DNA of 31,258 nucleotides from Aphodosoma sp045126975 (GTDB lineage Bacteria; Bacteroidota; Bacteroidia; Bacteroidales; Paludibacteraceae), in the NCBI GenBank assembly GCA_045126975.1, contig JBGVPL010000019.1:1-31258 (forward strand). The letters are read 5' to 3'. A program made the translations under genes and the position numbers. Shown here piece after piece: positions 15,426 to 24,354 of this stretch. Position 1 is the stretch's first letter; the number at the start of each line of letters is the position of its first letter. The notes under the pieces were generated by a model. The model was not told the DNA's origin and searched no databases. It worked only from the letters and a program-made list of their open reading frames with translations.

Positions 15426-18400
15426 ATGAATTACAAAGATATCATACAAATACTTGCAGGACATCCATTAGTGAAAGATATAACTAAATGGATAAATTCT
15501 GGCTCAAAAGGGTTGCAACTCAACGGATTGCAAGCCTCAGGTAAGGGTATGATGCTTAGTGCTATACAACAAACATCTGAAGCAAAAATGCTTGTCGTAA
15601 TGGAAGATGCCGAAACTGCGGCATATCTCTACAACGACATCAATCGTGCAATGCCTACAGGAAGATGCGGACTACTTCCCTCTTCATATAAAAAATCACC
15701 TAAACATGGTGGTTTGGACTTAGCTTCAGAGATTATGCGCACCGACGCACTAAACATAATTCATAAAACAACTTCTAACTCCTCACTCCTAACTCCTCAC
15801 TCAAACGGTTGGTTAATAGTTACCTCACCCGAAGGACTAATCGAACGCGTAACGCCTCAACAAACATTTGAAACCCAAAGGTTAAGTATACGCAAAGGAG
15901 AAGAGATAGACTCAGAAAAGGTAATTCGTTCACTTGCCGAATGGGGTTTTGAATTGGTAGAATTTGTGTACGAACCAGGACAATATGCCCAACGCGGTAG
16001 TATTCTCGACATCTTCTCATTCTCTAACGAACGCCCTTATCGCATCGACTTTTGGGACAACGAAATAGAATCGATACGTGTATTCGATATCGAAAAACAA
16101 CTATCTATCAACGAGGTAGAAGAAATAAGCATACTACCAAACGTAACAGCCAAAGGCGATAAAGAGACTGTTTCGATATTCAATTTCCTACCCTCTGATA
16201 CTATTATCTGTTGGTCAAATATGACATTCGCCATTGAACGAATCAACGATATATACGACGACACTCTCATCAAACAACACTCAGAAAAAAACGTAGCAGA
16301 TGTTCTTAATCTACTTATTAACGGCAATATAGCCAAAGAACAAATTGCTAATTTCCGACATATATATTTAAAGAGACACGAGAATAAAAACTCGTCCGAC
16401 AAGTCCGATCGTCCGACCCATCTGACTAGTCCGACAAGTCCGACTAATCTGACAACTTTCAACTTCAATCAGTCCGCCCAACCTCCATATCACAAAAATT
16501 TTGATATCGTAGCCGACTCACTACGCTCATTTATCAATGATGGATATGCCATCCACATCTGCTCCGATTCGAAAAAACAGACCGACCGCATTGCTTCGAT
16601 ATTCGAAGAACGAGGCGACAATATACACTTTACTGCCATAGAAGGCACTATCCATGAGGGTTTTATCGACCACGACCTATCGGTTTGCTTCTTCACCGAC
16701 CACCAAATATTCGACCGTTACCACAAATTCTCACTCAAATCCGACATTGCCAAAGCAGGCAAGGTATCAATGACATTGAAAGAGATAAATCAGTTACAAA
16801 TAGGCGATTATGTGGTACACATCGACCATGGTATAGGCAAATTTGCGGGTCTTATGGTGGCTGAAAACAATGGTAAACGCCAAGAAGTCATCAAACTACT
16901 CTATCAAAACGACGATGTAATATTTGTCTCTATCCACGGATTGCATCGTATATCGAAATATAAAGGTAAAGACGGCGAACCACCTCGTATCAACAAACTT
17001 GGCACTGGCGCATGGGAACGCCTCAAAGAGCGCACTAAGGCAAAAGTCAAAGACATTGCTCGTGACCTTATTCAACTATATGCTGCTCGCAAAGCCGAAA
17101 AGGGGTTCCAATTCACTCCAGATAGTTACCTCCAACACGAACTTGAGGCTTCATTTATCTACGAAGATACTCCCGATCAAGCTAAATCTACAGCCGATAT
17201 CAAACACGATATGGAATCGGCTCTACCAATGGACCGCCTTGTGTGTGGCGATGTTGGTTTTGGTAAAACAGAGTTGGCTATACGTGCTGCCTTCAAAGCC
17301 GCTACCGATGGCAAACAAGTCGCTGTACTTGTACCTACTACGGTATTAGCCCTCCAACACTACAAAACTTTCAGCGAACGCCTAAAAGACTTCCCTTGTA
17401 AAGTAGAATACCTTAGTCGTGCCAAGAAGCCTGCCGAAGTAAAACAGATAAAACAACAACTTGCCGATGGCAAAATCGACATACTCATTGGCACTCACAA
17501 AATAGTTGGTAAAGATATTGTTTTCAAAGATTTAGGACTACTTATTATCGATGAAGAACAAAAATTTGGTGTATCGGTAAAAGAAAAACTAAAAGCTATG
17601 AAAGTGAATGTCGATACCCTCACTCTCACAGCTACTCCGATACCTCGTACATTGCAATTCTCACTCATGGGTGCGCGCGATTTGAGTATTCTCACTACTC
17701 CTCCATCTAACCGCTATCCTGTTGCGACTGAGGTATGTACCTACGACGATGAGATTATTCGCGATGCTATTGTAACAGAAATGAATCGCAACGGACAAGT
17801 ATTCCTCATCAACAATCGTGTACAAAACATCTATCTCATCGAACAAAAAGTGCGTGCTCTCGTGCCTGATGCTCGTGTGGCTGTGGCTCACGGACAGATG
17901 CCTACCGAACAACTTGAAGAGACCATTATCGACTTTATCGACTACGAGTATGACGTACTAATTGCCACTTCGGTAATCGAATCTGGCGTCGATATTCCTA
18001 ATGTGAACACTATCATCGTGCATAATGCCCACATGTTCGGACTCAGCGACTTACACCAACTTCGTGGTCGTGTCGGTCGTAGCAATCGCAAAGCATACTG
18101 CTACCTCATAGCCCCACCTATGAATATGCTCACATCCGATGCTCGTCGTCGCCTACAAGCTATCGAAACTTTTGCCGAATTGGGCTCTGGTTTCAACATT
18201 GCTATGCAAGACCTCGACATTCGTGGTGCAGGCAATATTCTTGGAGCCGAACAGAGCGGATTTATCACCGACCTTGGCTACGAAACTTACCAAAAAATTC
18301 TCAACGAAGCCCTCAGCGAACTCCGCGACCAAGAATTCAGTCAGCTATTTGCCGACCGTAAAGACGCCAACAATAACTACGTCCACGACTGTTTCATCGA

Positions 18401-18830
18401 GTCCGACATGGAACTCATGTTGCCTAATTGGTATGTCGAATCGCAAACCGAGCGTATGGCTCTCTATCGCGAACTCGACAACATACAAAACGAACATGCC
18501 CTCGAAGAATATCGCAAACGCCTCACCGACCGCTTTGGCCGTATTCCTGACGAAGCTGGCGACCTTATGACTATGGTGCGCCTACGTTGGCTCGCTCAAC
18601 GCTATGGTGTTGAACGTCTTATACTCAAACGAGGCAAAATGCATGCCTATCTCGTATCTAACCAAAAATCAGCATTCTACGAGTCAGAAGAATTCGAAAC
18701 TCTCATCCAATTCTGCATGACAAACTACAAGCGATGCGCCTTGTCAGAAAAAGATAATAAACGTATCGTCCAAGTAAGCAATATAAATTCTGTAGATGAT
18801 GCGTACAATATTTTCAACGAATTAAATTAA
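15426..18830 (+). CDS. mfd: Transcription-repair coupling factor Mfd
   Basis: Mfd displaces RNA polymerase stalled at DNA damage and recruits UvrA. The 1134-residue product has the UvrB-like N-terminal part, the RNA-polymerase-interacting domain (LQIGDYVVHIDHGIGKFAGL, about 457-476), and the RecG-like motor. The motor has Walker A GDVGFGKTE (about 607-615), DEEQ (about 710) and LRGRVGRS (about 879-886). The C-terminal TRCF domain is about 985-1080. Two repeat-encoded inserts are in frame: residues 115-128 (TTSNSSLLTPHSNG) and about 322-344 (NSSDKSDRPTHLTSPTSPTN). Both fall between domain segments. mfd probably heads an operon, as the YfhO-like gene starts only 14 bp after it. Confidence 0.97.
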   Translation: MNYKDIIQILAGHPLVKDITKWINSGSKGLQLNGLQASGKGMMLSAIQQTSEAKMLVVMEDAETAAYLYNDINRAMPTGRCGLLPSSYKKSPKHGGLDLASEIMRTDALNIIHKTTSNSSLLTPHSNGWLIVTSPEGLIERVTPQQTFETQRLSIRKGEEIDSEKVIRSLAEWGFELVEFVYEPGQYAQRGSILDIFSFSNERPYRIDFWDNEIESIRVFDIEKQLSINEVEEISILPNVTAKGDKETVSIFNFLPSDTIICWSNMTFAIERINDIYDDTLIKQHSEKNVADVLNLLINGNIAKEQIANFRHIYLKRHENKNSSDKSDRPTHLTSPTSPTNLTTFNFNQSAQPPYHKNFDIVADSLRSFINDGYAIHICSDSKKQTDRIASIFEERGDNIHFTAIEGTIHEGFIDHDLSVCFFTDHQIFDRYHKFSLKSDIAKAGKVSMTLKEINQLQIGDYVVHIDHGIGKFAGLMVAENNGKRQEVIKLLYQNDDVIFVSIHGLHRISKYKGKDGEPPRINKLGTGAWERLKERTKAKVKDIARDLIQLYAARKAEKGFQFTPDSYLQHELEASFIYEDTPDQAKSTADIKHDMESALPMDRLVCGDVGFGKTELAIRAAFKAATDGKQVAVLVPTTVLALQHYKTFSERLKDFPCKVEYLSRAKKPAEVKQIKQQLADGKIDILIGTHKIVGKDIVFKDLGLLIIDEEQKFGVSVKEKLKAMKVNVDTLTLTATPIPRTLQFSLMGARDLSILTTPPSNRYPVATEVCTYDDEIIRDAIVTEMNRNGQVFLINNRVQNIYLIEQKVRALVPDARVAVAHGQMPTEQLEETIIDFIDYEYDVLIATSVIESGVDIPNVNTIIVHNAHMFGLSDLHQLRGRVGRSNRKAYCYLIAPPMNMLTSDARRRLQAIETFAELGSGFNIAMQDLDIRGAGNILGAEQSGFITDLGYETYQKILNEALSELRDQEFSQLFADRKDANNNYVHDCFIESDMELMLPNWYVESQTERMALYRELDNIQNEHALEEYRKRLTDRFGRIPDEAGDLMTMVRLRWLAQRYGVERLILKRGKMHAYLVSNQKSAFYESEEFETLIQFCMTNYKRCALSEKDNKRIVQVSNINSVDDAYNIFNELN
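15768..15809. repeat. In-frame CTAACTCCTCACTC words in mfd
   Basis: AACTCCTCACTCCTAACTCC words encode TSNSSLLTPHSN. The word type is shared with the leader of ftsK and with trmN6. The tract ends just before LIVTSPEGLIERV, a conserved Mfd segment. Confidence 0.8.
16391..16456. repeat. In-frame GTCCGAC words in mfd
   Basis: CTCGTCCGACAAGTCCGATC and CTGACTAGTCCGACAAGTC are variants of one unit repeated several times. They encode NSSDKSDRPTHLTSPTSPTN. Related words lie in ftsK (2638-2690). Confidence 0.8.
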
Positions 18831-18844
18831 ACAACAAACATATT

Positions 18845-21406
18845 ATGAAAGAGAAATTTAACTGGAAAAAACTATTACCTTATGCAGTTGCAATCATCGC
18901 ATTCGTAGGTATTGCTATGTTTTATTGTGCTCCTGCATTAGAAGGTAAAGTACTCATTCAAGGCGACGTAAACAATTGGAAAGGTGCAGCTCAAGAGGCA
19001 CGCGCATTCTACGACGAACATGGATATAGCCCTTGGTGGACAAACTCTATGTTCAGCGGTATGCCTACTTACCAAATTACAGGGCAATTGCCAACAAGCG
19101 AACTTCGTGCAACAATAGAAAATATCTCTCACTTCGGCTTTCAAGGTGATTTACAAATAATAGGTATCATCTTTGCCTACTTCTTTGGATTCTTCCTTAT
19201 GTTACGATGCTTCAAAGTCAATCCTTGGTTAAGCATCATTGGAGGATTGGCGATTGGTTTTTCTACTTATTTTATGCTTATAATCCCGGCTGGTCACGTC
19301 ACTAAAGCTGTTGGAATTGGTTTTCTTGCACCTGTGATTGGTGGTTTTTATGCAATATTCCGAAAACAATATTGGTTAGGTGCTCCTTTAATTACTCTCT
19401 ATGGAATTTTAAGTCTAAACCTACACCCTCAAATGACATACTATGTTTTTATGCTCATCGGGGTAATGGCTTTTGCTGAACTATATATTCATATCAGCGA
19501 AAAACGCTGGAAAGATTTGGGAATATCATTAGGCATATTGGTTGTCAGCCTTCTATTAGTTGTTGGCACAAAAATTAGTTGGCTCGAAATGAACCAATCA
19601 TACCTCAAAGAGACTATGCGTGGTGGTCATAGCGAATTGACTCGCGAAAACGATGACAAAAGTAAACCAGCGGGGTTGGATATCGACTACGCTACGGCAT
19701 GGAGCTATGGCGTTGGCGAAACTATGACTCTGCTTATTCCTAACTGGGAGGGTGGCGCAAGTGGCTACAATGTAGGCTCTGAATCAGCTCTTTGCGAAGC
19801 AATGAAAAAACAGGGAGTGCCTAAACGCTCGGCTGAACAATTCTGCGAACAAGTGCCTACTTATCACGGCGAAAAAGCATTCACAAGTGGTCCTGTATAT
19901 ATCGGTGCTATCATCGGCTTCTTGTTTGTATTAGCTCTTCTCATCGTGCAAGGTCCATACAAATGGGCCCTACTCGTCGCTACCCTATTCTCTATCGCAT
20001 TGGCATGGGGACGTAACTGGATGTGGTTCACCGAATTGTTCTTCAACTACTTCCCTATGTACAGCAAATTCCGCGCTGTAGAAAGTATCTTAGTCGTAGC
20101 CGAAATCACGATGCCTCTATTGGCAATATTGGCTCTACAACAAATAGTTGACCGCAAAGTTGAATGGAAAAAACTACGCACAAGCATGTTTATCGCTGGA
20201 GGAATCACAGCTGGGCTATCTCTCTTCTTCGCCCTATTTGGTGGAATTGTTGATATCACAAGTAGTTACGACTCACAATGGACATCGCAAGTGCCTGCAT
20301 GGCTCCGTGATGCTATTTTCGAACAACGCACCGCTATGATTAAATCTGACGCTTGGCGTTCATTTATTTTCATCGCTCTCGGTTTTGCTGTTACATACTG
20401 GTATGCTTGGCAAACACAAAAAGCCGAACAACCAAAACAAAACTACATCCTTTATGGAGCTTTATTCGTGCTCGTATTGGCAGATATGATTCCTGTCAAC
20501 AAACGCTTCTTTGGTAACGACCACTTCGTACGTGCTAAAAACGCAGAAGCATATTTCGCTATACAACCATACGAAGAACAAATTCTCAAAGATAACGACC
20601 CAAATTTCCGTGTCCTCAATCTCGCAACTAATACATTCAACGATGCTCGTACAAGTTACCGACTAAAATCTATTGGAGGTTACTCTGCGGCAAAATTACG
20701 TCGTTATCAAGACCTTATAGACGAGCATATATCTAAAGAGATGAATCCACTCATGCAAACTATCATGCAAACACAAGGATTTATGACTCCCGACCTCAAC
20801 GAAGGCAAAAACTTCCCTGTGCTCAATATGCTCAATATGAAATATGCAGTCGTACCAACACAAGGTTCAGGTGCCGTACCTGTCGAAAATCCATACGCAA
20901 TGGGCAATTGTTGGTTTGTCGATGAAGTAAGACTCGTTGACACTCCTGACGAAGAATGTGCTTTATTAAATCAAATTGACCTACATACACAAGCAGTAGC
21001 CGACAAAAAATTTGCCAAATCATTAAAGATACAAAAAGCGAGCCTCGAGACACGAGAAGGTGAAATTCTCTTAACTTCTTATGCGCCTAATTGCTTGGAA
21101 TATACCGCCACAACCGAATGTGATAAAGTGGCTGTATTCTCAGAAATCTACTACCCACAAGATTGGCATCTATACATAGTTGACGAACAAGGCAATAACA
21201 CTATCGAAATCCCTATTGCTCGTGTCAACTACACTCTACGCGCTGCTGTAATTCCTGCTGGAGAACATAAACTCCGTATGGAATTCAAACCACATGCAAT
21301 GCAAACTGACAAATGGTGCATGTGCATTTTAATCTTAGCACTCATATTAAGTGCAGTTGGTTTGACCTATCCATTGTGGAAAAAATTTATAAAAAAAGAA
21401 TTTTAA
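18845..21406 (+). CDS. YfhO-like multi-pass membrane protein
   Basis: An 853-residue integral membrane protein resembling the YfhO family of putative GT-C-like glycosyltransferases. It has a first helix at about 12-30, then a conserved extracytoplasmic loop (QGDVNNWKGAAQEARAF, about 39-55; WTNSMFSGMPTYQ). Ten or so further hydrophobic segments run up to about 560. A soluble domain (about 570-815) and a last helix (about 822-845) follow. YfhO in Firmicutes is linked to glycosylation of lipoteichoic acid or surface proteins; in Bacteroidales the role is not established. It lies 14 bp after mfd and 3 bp before a GT2 gene, so it is probably co-transcribed and involved in envelope glycan work. Confidence 0.85.
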   Translation: MKEKFNWKKLLPYAVAIIAFVGIAMFYCAPALEGKVLIQGDVNNWKGAAQEARAFYDEHGYSPWWTNSMFSGMPTYQITGQLPTSELRATIENISHFGFQGDLQIIGIIFAYFFGFFLMLRCFKVNPWLSIIGGLAIGFSTYFMLIIPAGHVTKAVGIGFLAPVIGGFYAIFRKQYWLGAPLITLYGILSLNLHPQMTYYVFMLIGVMAFAELYIHISEKRWKDLGISLGILVVSLLLVVGTKISWLEMNQSYLKETMRGGHSELTRENDDKSKPAGLDIDYATAWSYGVGETMTLLIPNWEGGASGYNVGSESALCEAMKKQGVPKRSAEQFCEQVPTYHGEKAFTSGPVYIGAIIGFLFVLALLIVQGPYKWALLVATLFSIALAWGRNWMWFTELFFNYFPMYSKFRAVESILVVAEITMPLLAILALQQIVDRKVEWKKLRTSMFIAGGITAGLSLFFALFGGIVDITSSYDSQWTSQVPAWLRDAIFEQRTAMIKSDAWRSFIFIALGFAVTYWYAWQTQKAEQPKQNYILYGALFVLVLADMIPVNKRFFGNDHFVRAKNAEAYFAIQPYEEQILKDNDPNFRVLNLATNTFNDARTSYRLKSIGGYSAAKLRRYQDLIDEHISKEMNPLMQTIMQTQGFMTPDLNEGKNFPVLNMLNMKYAVVPTQGSGAVPVENPYAMGNCWFVDEVRLVDTPDEECALLNQIDLHTQAVADKKFAKSLKIQKASLETREGEILLTSYAPNCLEYTATTECDKVAVFSEIYYPQDWHLYIVDEQGNNTIEIPIARVNYTLRAAVIPAGEHKLRMEFKPHAMQTDKWCMCILILALILSAVGLTYPLWKKFIKKEF

Positions 21407-21409
21407 AAT

Positions 21410-22318
21410 ATGATTTCTATCATCATCTGTACATACAACAGAGAAAAATATATTGGTCCATTATTAGAAAGCATAGCAAAAAACGATTATCCTAAGGGTG
21501 ATTATGAAATTTTGCTTGTAGATAATAATTGTACCGACAACACTCGTGCCGTGTGTCAGTCATTTGCCGAAACGCACAAAGATGTGAATTTCCGTTATGT
21601 AGTTGAACCCGAACAAGGACTCTCTGCTGCACGCAACAAAGGAATTAAAGAAGCCAAAGGCGACATTATTATTTATGTCGACGACGACGCATTAGTTGAT
21701 TCGAATTATATAAGTTCTTATGCTGACCACTTTGCAAACAATCCAAACACAATGGCAGCAGGCGGTCCAATCGAACCATTATACGAAACCGAAGAGCCTA
21801 AATGGATGTCGCCATACACCAAAGCCCTACTCACTGCATGGATGAATTATGGAACTAAAGAGTGCGAATACCCTAAAGGACGTTATCCAGGAGGTGGCAA
21901 TGCAGCATATCGCAAAATAGTTTTTGATAAAGTAGGCTTATTCAACACCGAACTCGGTCGAAAAGGCACTGCCCTATTAGCTTCAGAAGAAAAAGACATC
22001 TTCGATAAAATGCACTCATTAGGAATGACCGTTCTCTACCTACCAACACCAGTATTACATCACATCATTCCACAAGCAAAATTAGAACAACCATACTTCG
22101 AACGCCTTACTCGCCAAATAGGTATTAGCGAACGAGCAAGAACAAAAGCAATATCACAAAAAAAATACTTCGAACGCCTAATGTCCGAAGTAATTAAATG
22201 GTGTGGAACTCTCGTTCTACTTTGTATCTACACCCTACAAGGTAATCCACTAAAAGGTTGGAAACTCGTCCTATTCCGCAAAAATGTTACTGCTGGGCTA
22301 CTCAATTTAATAAAGTAA
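21410..22318 (+). CDS. Family 2 glycosyltransferase
   Basis: A 302-residue GT-A fold glycosyltransferase. The N-terminal domain has ISIIICTYNREKYI (2-15), VDNNCTDNT (38-46), GLSAARNKGI (70-79) and the metal-binding DDD motif (91-93) in YVDDDALVD. The next block GGPIEPLYE and the acceptor region with GGGNAAYRK are typical of GT2. A hydrophobic stretch near the C-terminus (CGTLVLLCIYTL, about 265-276) may attach it to the membrane. It starts 3 bp after the YfhO-like gene, hence probably its partner. The sugar donor is not known. Confidence 0.93.
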   Translation: MISIIICTYNREKYIGPLLESIAKNDYPKGDYEILLVDNNCTDNTRAVCQSFAETHKDVNFRYVVEPEQGLSAARNKGIKEAKGDIIIYVDDDALVDSNYISSYADHFANNPNTMAAGGPIEPLYETEEPKWMSPYTKALLTAWMNYGTKECEYPKGRYPGGGNAAYRKIVFDKVGLFNTELGRKGTALLASEEKDIFDKMHSLGMTVLYLPTPVLHHIIPQAKLEQPYFERLTRQIGISERARTKAISQKKYFERLMSEVIKWCGTLVLLCIYTLQGNPLKGWKLVLFRKNVTAGLLNLIK

Positions 22319-22342
22319 CCCATAATAAATTTCCTCATCATA

Positions 22343-22380
22343 AAAAAGCATTCAAATACTCACGTACTTGAATGCTTTTT
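22343..22380. terminator. Bidirectional terminator between convergent genes
   Basis: AAAAAGCATTCAA pairs perfectly with TTGAATGCTTTTT over 13 bp, loop 12 bases. T runs follow on both strands. It serves the GT2 operon (plus) and the glycerophosphotransferase operon (minus), which converge here. Confidence 0.9.
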
Positions 22381-22382
22381 CT

Positions 22383-23606
22383 TTATTCTAACATAGATAT
22401 TACAGCTTTATATATACGTTCACAATTCTTATTATCATGATACGTAAAAAAATTATCAACCCTTTTCCTATATTTAAGAGGCATTACAAATTTATCTTCC
22501 AAAAGTAATTGAAGTTCTTCTATAAGTTGTTGCTCTGAACAAACGACACTACCTAAACCATCTTTTTCCATAGAGAAAACTTCACTATGCAAGTAATGCC
22601 CCTTATAATACTCTTCTTTATCGAATTGATAATATAACACAGGCTTATACATATAAGCAAAATCAAAACCTACACCTGAATAATCTGTAATCAACACCTT
22701 ACTCTCACGCATCAAAGTAGGAATATCATAATTTTGTTTATTAGCAAAAATAATATTTTTACTCTTTGTTGTCCATAAATGCAATGCAGACTGCATCTCA
22801 TAATGAGGATAAAATATCAACTGCATATTATTTTTCTCTAACAATTGATCTAATAACTCATTATTCAATAAATTTTGAAAAACCTTATAATAATCAGACT
22901 GTATAAAATTATCTATAACTTTTGGCTCATTTCTATTAGCTATACTCTTATCAACCAAATAAGCTCGCCATGTAGGCATTAATAATATCTGATTTTTACC
23001 TTCATAATTCACCCATCTATCATATCTTGCATACCCTGTTAAAGCAACATCTTTTGAAGTATATCCATATCTCTTATCTTGCACTAACGTAACATAATCT
23101 TGATTATTAGCAGCAATAAATAAATCTACACCCGTTACGAATTTATTTAATTTATCAGACATATCCTCCTTTGTTATACCATGATTGAGCAAAACAAACT
23201 TAGGACAATTTAACCATGAAAAAAAAGTTTTATGACACACATAACTCCATGGAGTAATAAATCCAACATGAGTAGATAATAAACAATCAACAAAAAATAA
23301 AGACATCCAATGCTCTTTACTATTATAATTTATTATATTCCCTAAATTTTCAACAAATTTATAATCAATTTCTTGTGTTGAATCTATTAAATAATAAACT
23401 TTCTTATTAGGATAATTCTCTCTAATATACTTAAACAAAGCAAAACCATTATCTCTTGCCTCTATTCCACGCTCACATATAAGCCATGCTCCTATAAACT
23501 TCTCTTTTTCATAAAAAAAAAGACTCCTAAATCGCCAAAAAAGAATCATCAAAGAATCTGATAAATAGCGAGGAATCTTTAATATCACTTTAAATAATCT
23601 ATGCAT
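22383..23606 (-). CDS. CDP-glycerol glycerophosphotransferase-like protein
   Basis: The 407-residue product belongs to the Glyphos_transf (TagB/TagF-like) superfamily, which transfers glycerol- or ribitol-phosphate from a CDP-activated donor to a glycan or polymer. Visible family pieces are DCLLSTH (107-113), LLNHGITKEDM (139-149, His142 likely catalytic), ALTGYARYDRW, LLMPTWR (208-214), FYPHYE (265-270) and VLITDYSGVGFDFAY (304-318). No signal peptide; a basic, hydrophobic N-terminus suggests membrane association. The gene is more AT-rich than its upstream neighbours, which hints at separate origin. It follows an IspD/TarI-like gene by 5 bp, so the two are probably translated together. Confidence 0.9.
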   Translation of the reverse strand: MHRLFKVILKIPRYLSDSLMILFWRFRSLFFYEKEKFIGAWLICERGIEARDNGFALFKYIRENYPNKKVYYLIDSTQEIDYKFVENLGNIINYNSKEHWMSLFFVDCLLSTHVGFITPWSYVCHKTFFSWLNCPKFVLLNHGITKEDMSDKLNKFVTGVDLFIAANNQDYVTLVQDKRYGYTSKDVALTGYARYDRWVNYEGKNQILLMPTWRAYLVDKSIANRNEPKVIDNFIQSDYYKVFQNLLNNELLDQLLEKNNMQLIFYPHYEMQSALHLWTTKSKNIIFANKQNYDIPTLMRESKVLITDYSGVGFDFAYMYKPVLYYQFDKEEYYKGHYLHSEVFSMEKDGLGSVVCSEQQLIEELQLLLEDKFVMPLKYRKRVDNFFTYHDNKNCERIYKAVISMLE

Positions 23607-23611
23607 AAAAA

Positions 23612-24292
23612 TTATATATCTTCCTTAAACGTTATTTTCTTATTTTTTTCTTCACCTAAAACAATGTGTATCGGCGTATTAGGCAAATTTTTATGAACAA
23701 CACCACAATCGTCTGTTACTTGCATATTTTCACTATTCAGTGCAATATGATATGCCTTAGCTATAAGTGGCAAACGAAATGCCTGAGGTGTTTGCGCTCG
23801 CATAATAGTTGACCTATTAGGAATACGAGCCACGCAACTACCTTGCATTTCATAAACTGTATCAGTAGAAGGTATTGCAACAACTACTGCTTCATTCTCC
23901 TTGAGGGCTTCGCATACATCACTGATAATACGCTGACTAACAAATGGTCGTGCAGCATCGTGCAACAAAATATTGGCAGTGGCAAATTGCGCAGACTCAA
24001 GTTTATCTTGATATAATCGTATAGCATTAACGCTCGACTCCCAACGCTCTTTGCCTCCAGGAATAATATGACGCATTTTAGTCCAACCATTCGCTTGCAA
24101 CATCTTCTCAGCCTCAGCAATATAGTCGGGATGCATAACGATGCAAACCTCATCAATACACTCAGCCTGCTCAAATGCATCGACCGAATGCTCTAATATA
24201 GTCTTTCCATCGGCAAGGGGCAACAACTGTTTCGGCATATTGCCACCCACTCGCGCACCGATTCCTCCAGCTAATACAACAGCTATATTCAT
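23612..24292 (-). CDS. IspD/TarI-type cytidylyltransferase
   Basis: A 226-residue CTP-dependent nucleotidyltransferase. The signature is LAGGIGARVGGNMPKQLLPL (7-26) with the CTP-binding Lys21; LLHDAARPFVS (109-119) is the second motif; TPQAFRL and TDDCGVV follow. The family covers IspD (methylerythritol phosphate route to isoprenoids) and TarI (CDP-ribitol). The downstream gene, 5 bp away, would use a CDP-polyol, which favours a TarI-like role, whereas many Bacteroidales carry IspD as a single copy. The sequence alone does not decide. It starts 31 bp after the GT4 stop codon. Confidence 0.85.
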   Translation of the reverse strand: MNIAVVLAGGIGARVGGNMPKQLLPLADGKTILEHSVDAFEQAECIDEVCIVMHPDYIAEAEKMLQANGWTKMRHIIPGGKERWESSVNAIRLYQDKLESAQFATANILLHDAARPFVSQRIISDVCEALKENEAVVVAIPSTDTVYEMQGSCVARIPNRSTIMRAQTPQAFRLPLIAKAYHIALNSENMQVTDDCGVVHKNLPNTPIHIVLGEEKNKKITFKEDI

Positions 24293-24293
24293 A

Positions 24294-24354
24294 GTTTAGA
24301 GATTAGAGATTAGAGGTTAAGGATTAAAGGTTAGCAATTAAATCCTTAATCTTA
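24294..24354. repeat. GATTAGAGATTAGAG-type words at the GT4/cytidylyltransferase junction
   Basis: Tandem words GTTTAGAGATTAGAGATTAG and GGTTAAGGATTAAAGG run from the cytidylyltransferase start to the GT4 C-terminus. The last codons of the GT4 gene (LIANL) lie within it. Confidence 0.6.

Noticed and set aside
16391..16456. GTCCGAC units considered as a CRISPR-like array
   Set aside because: The units are contiguous, 8-9 bp, with no spacers, and lie in the mfd coding frame. No CRISPR array or cas gene was seen.
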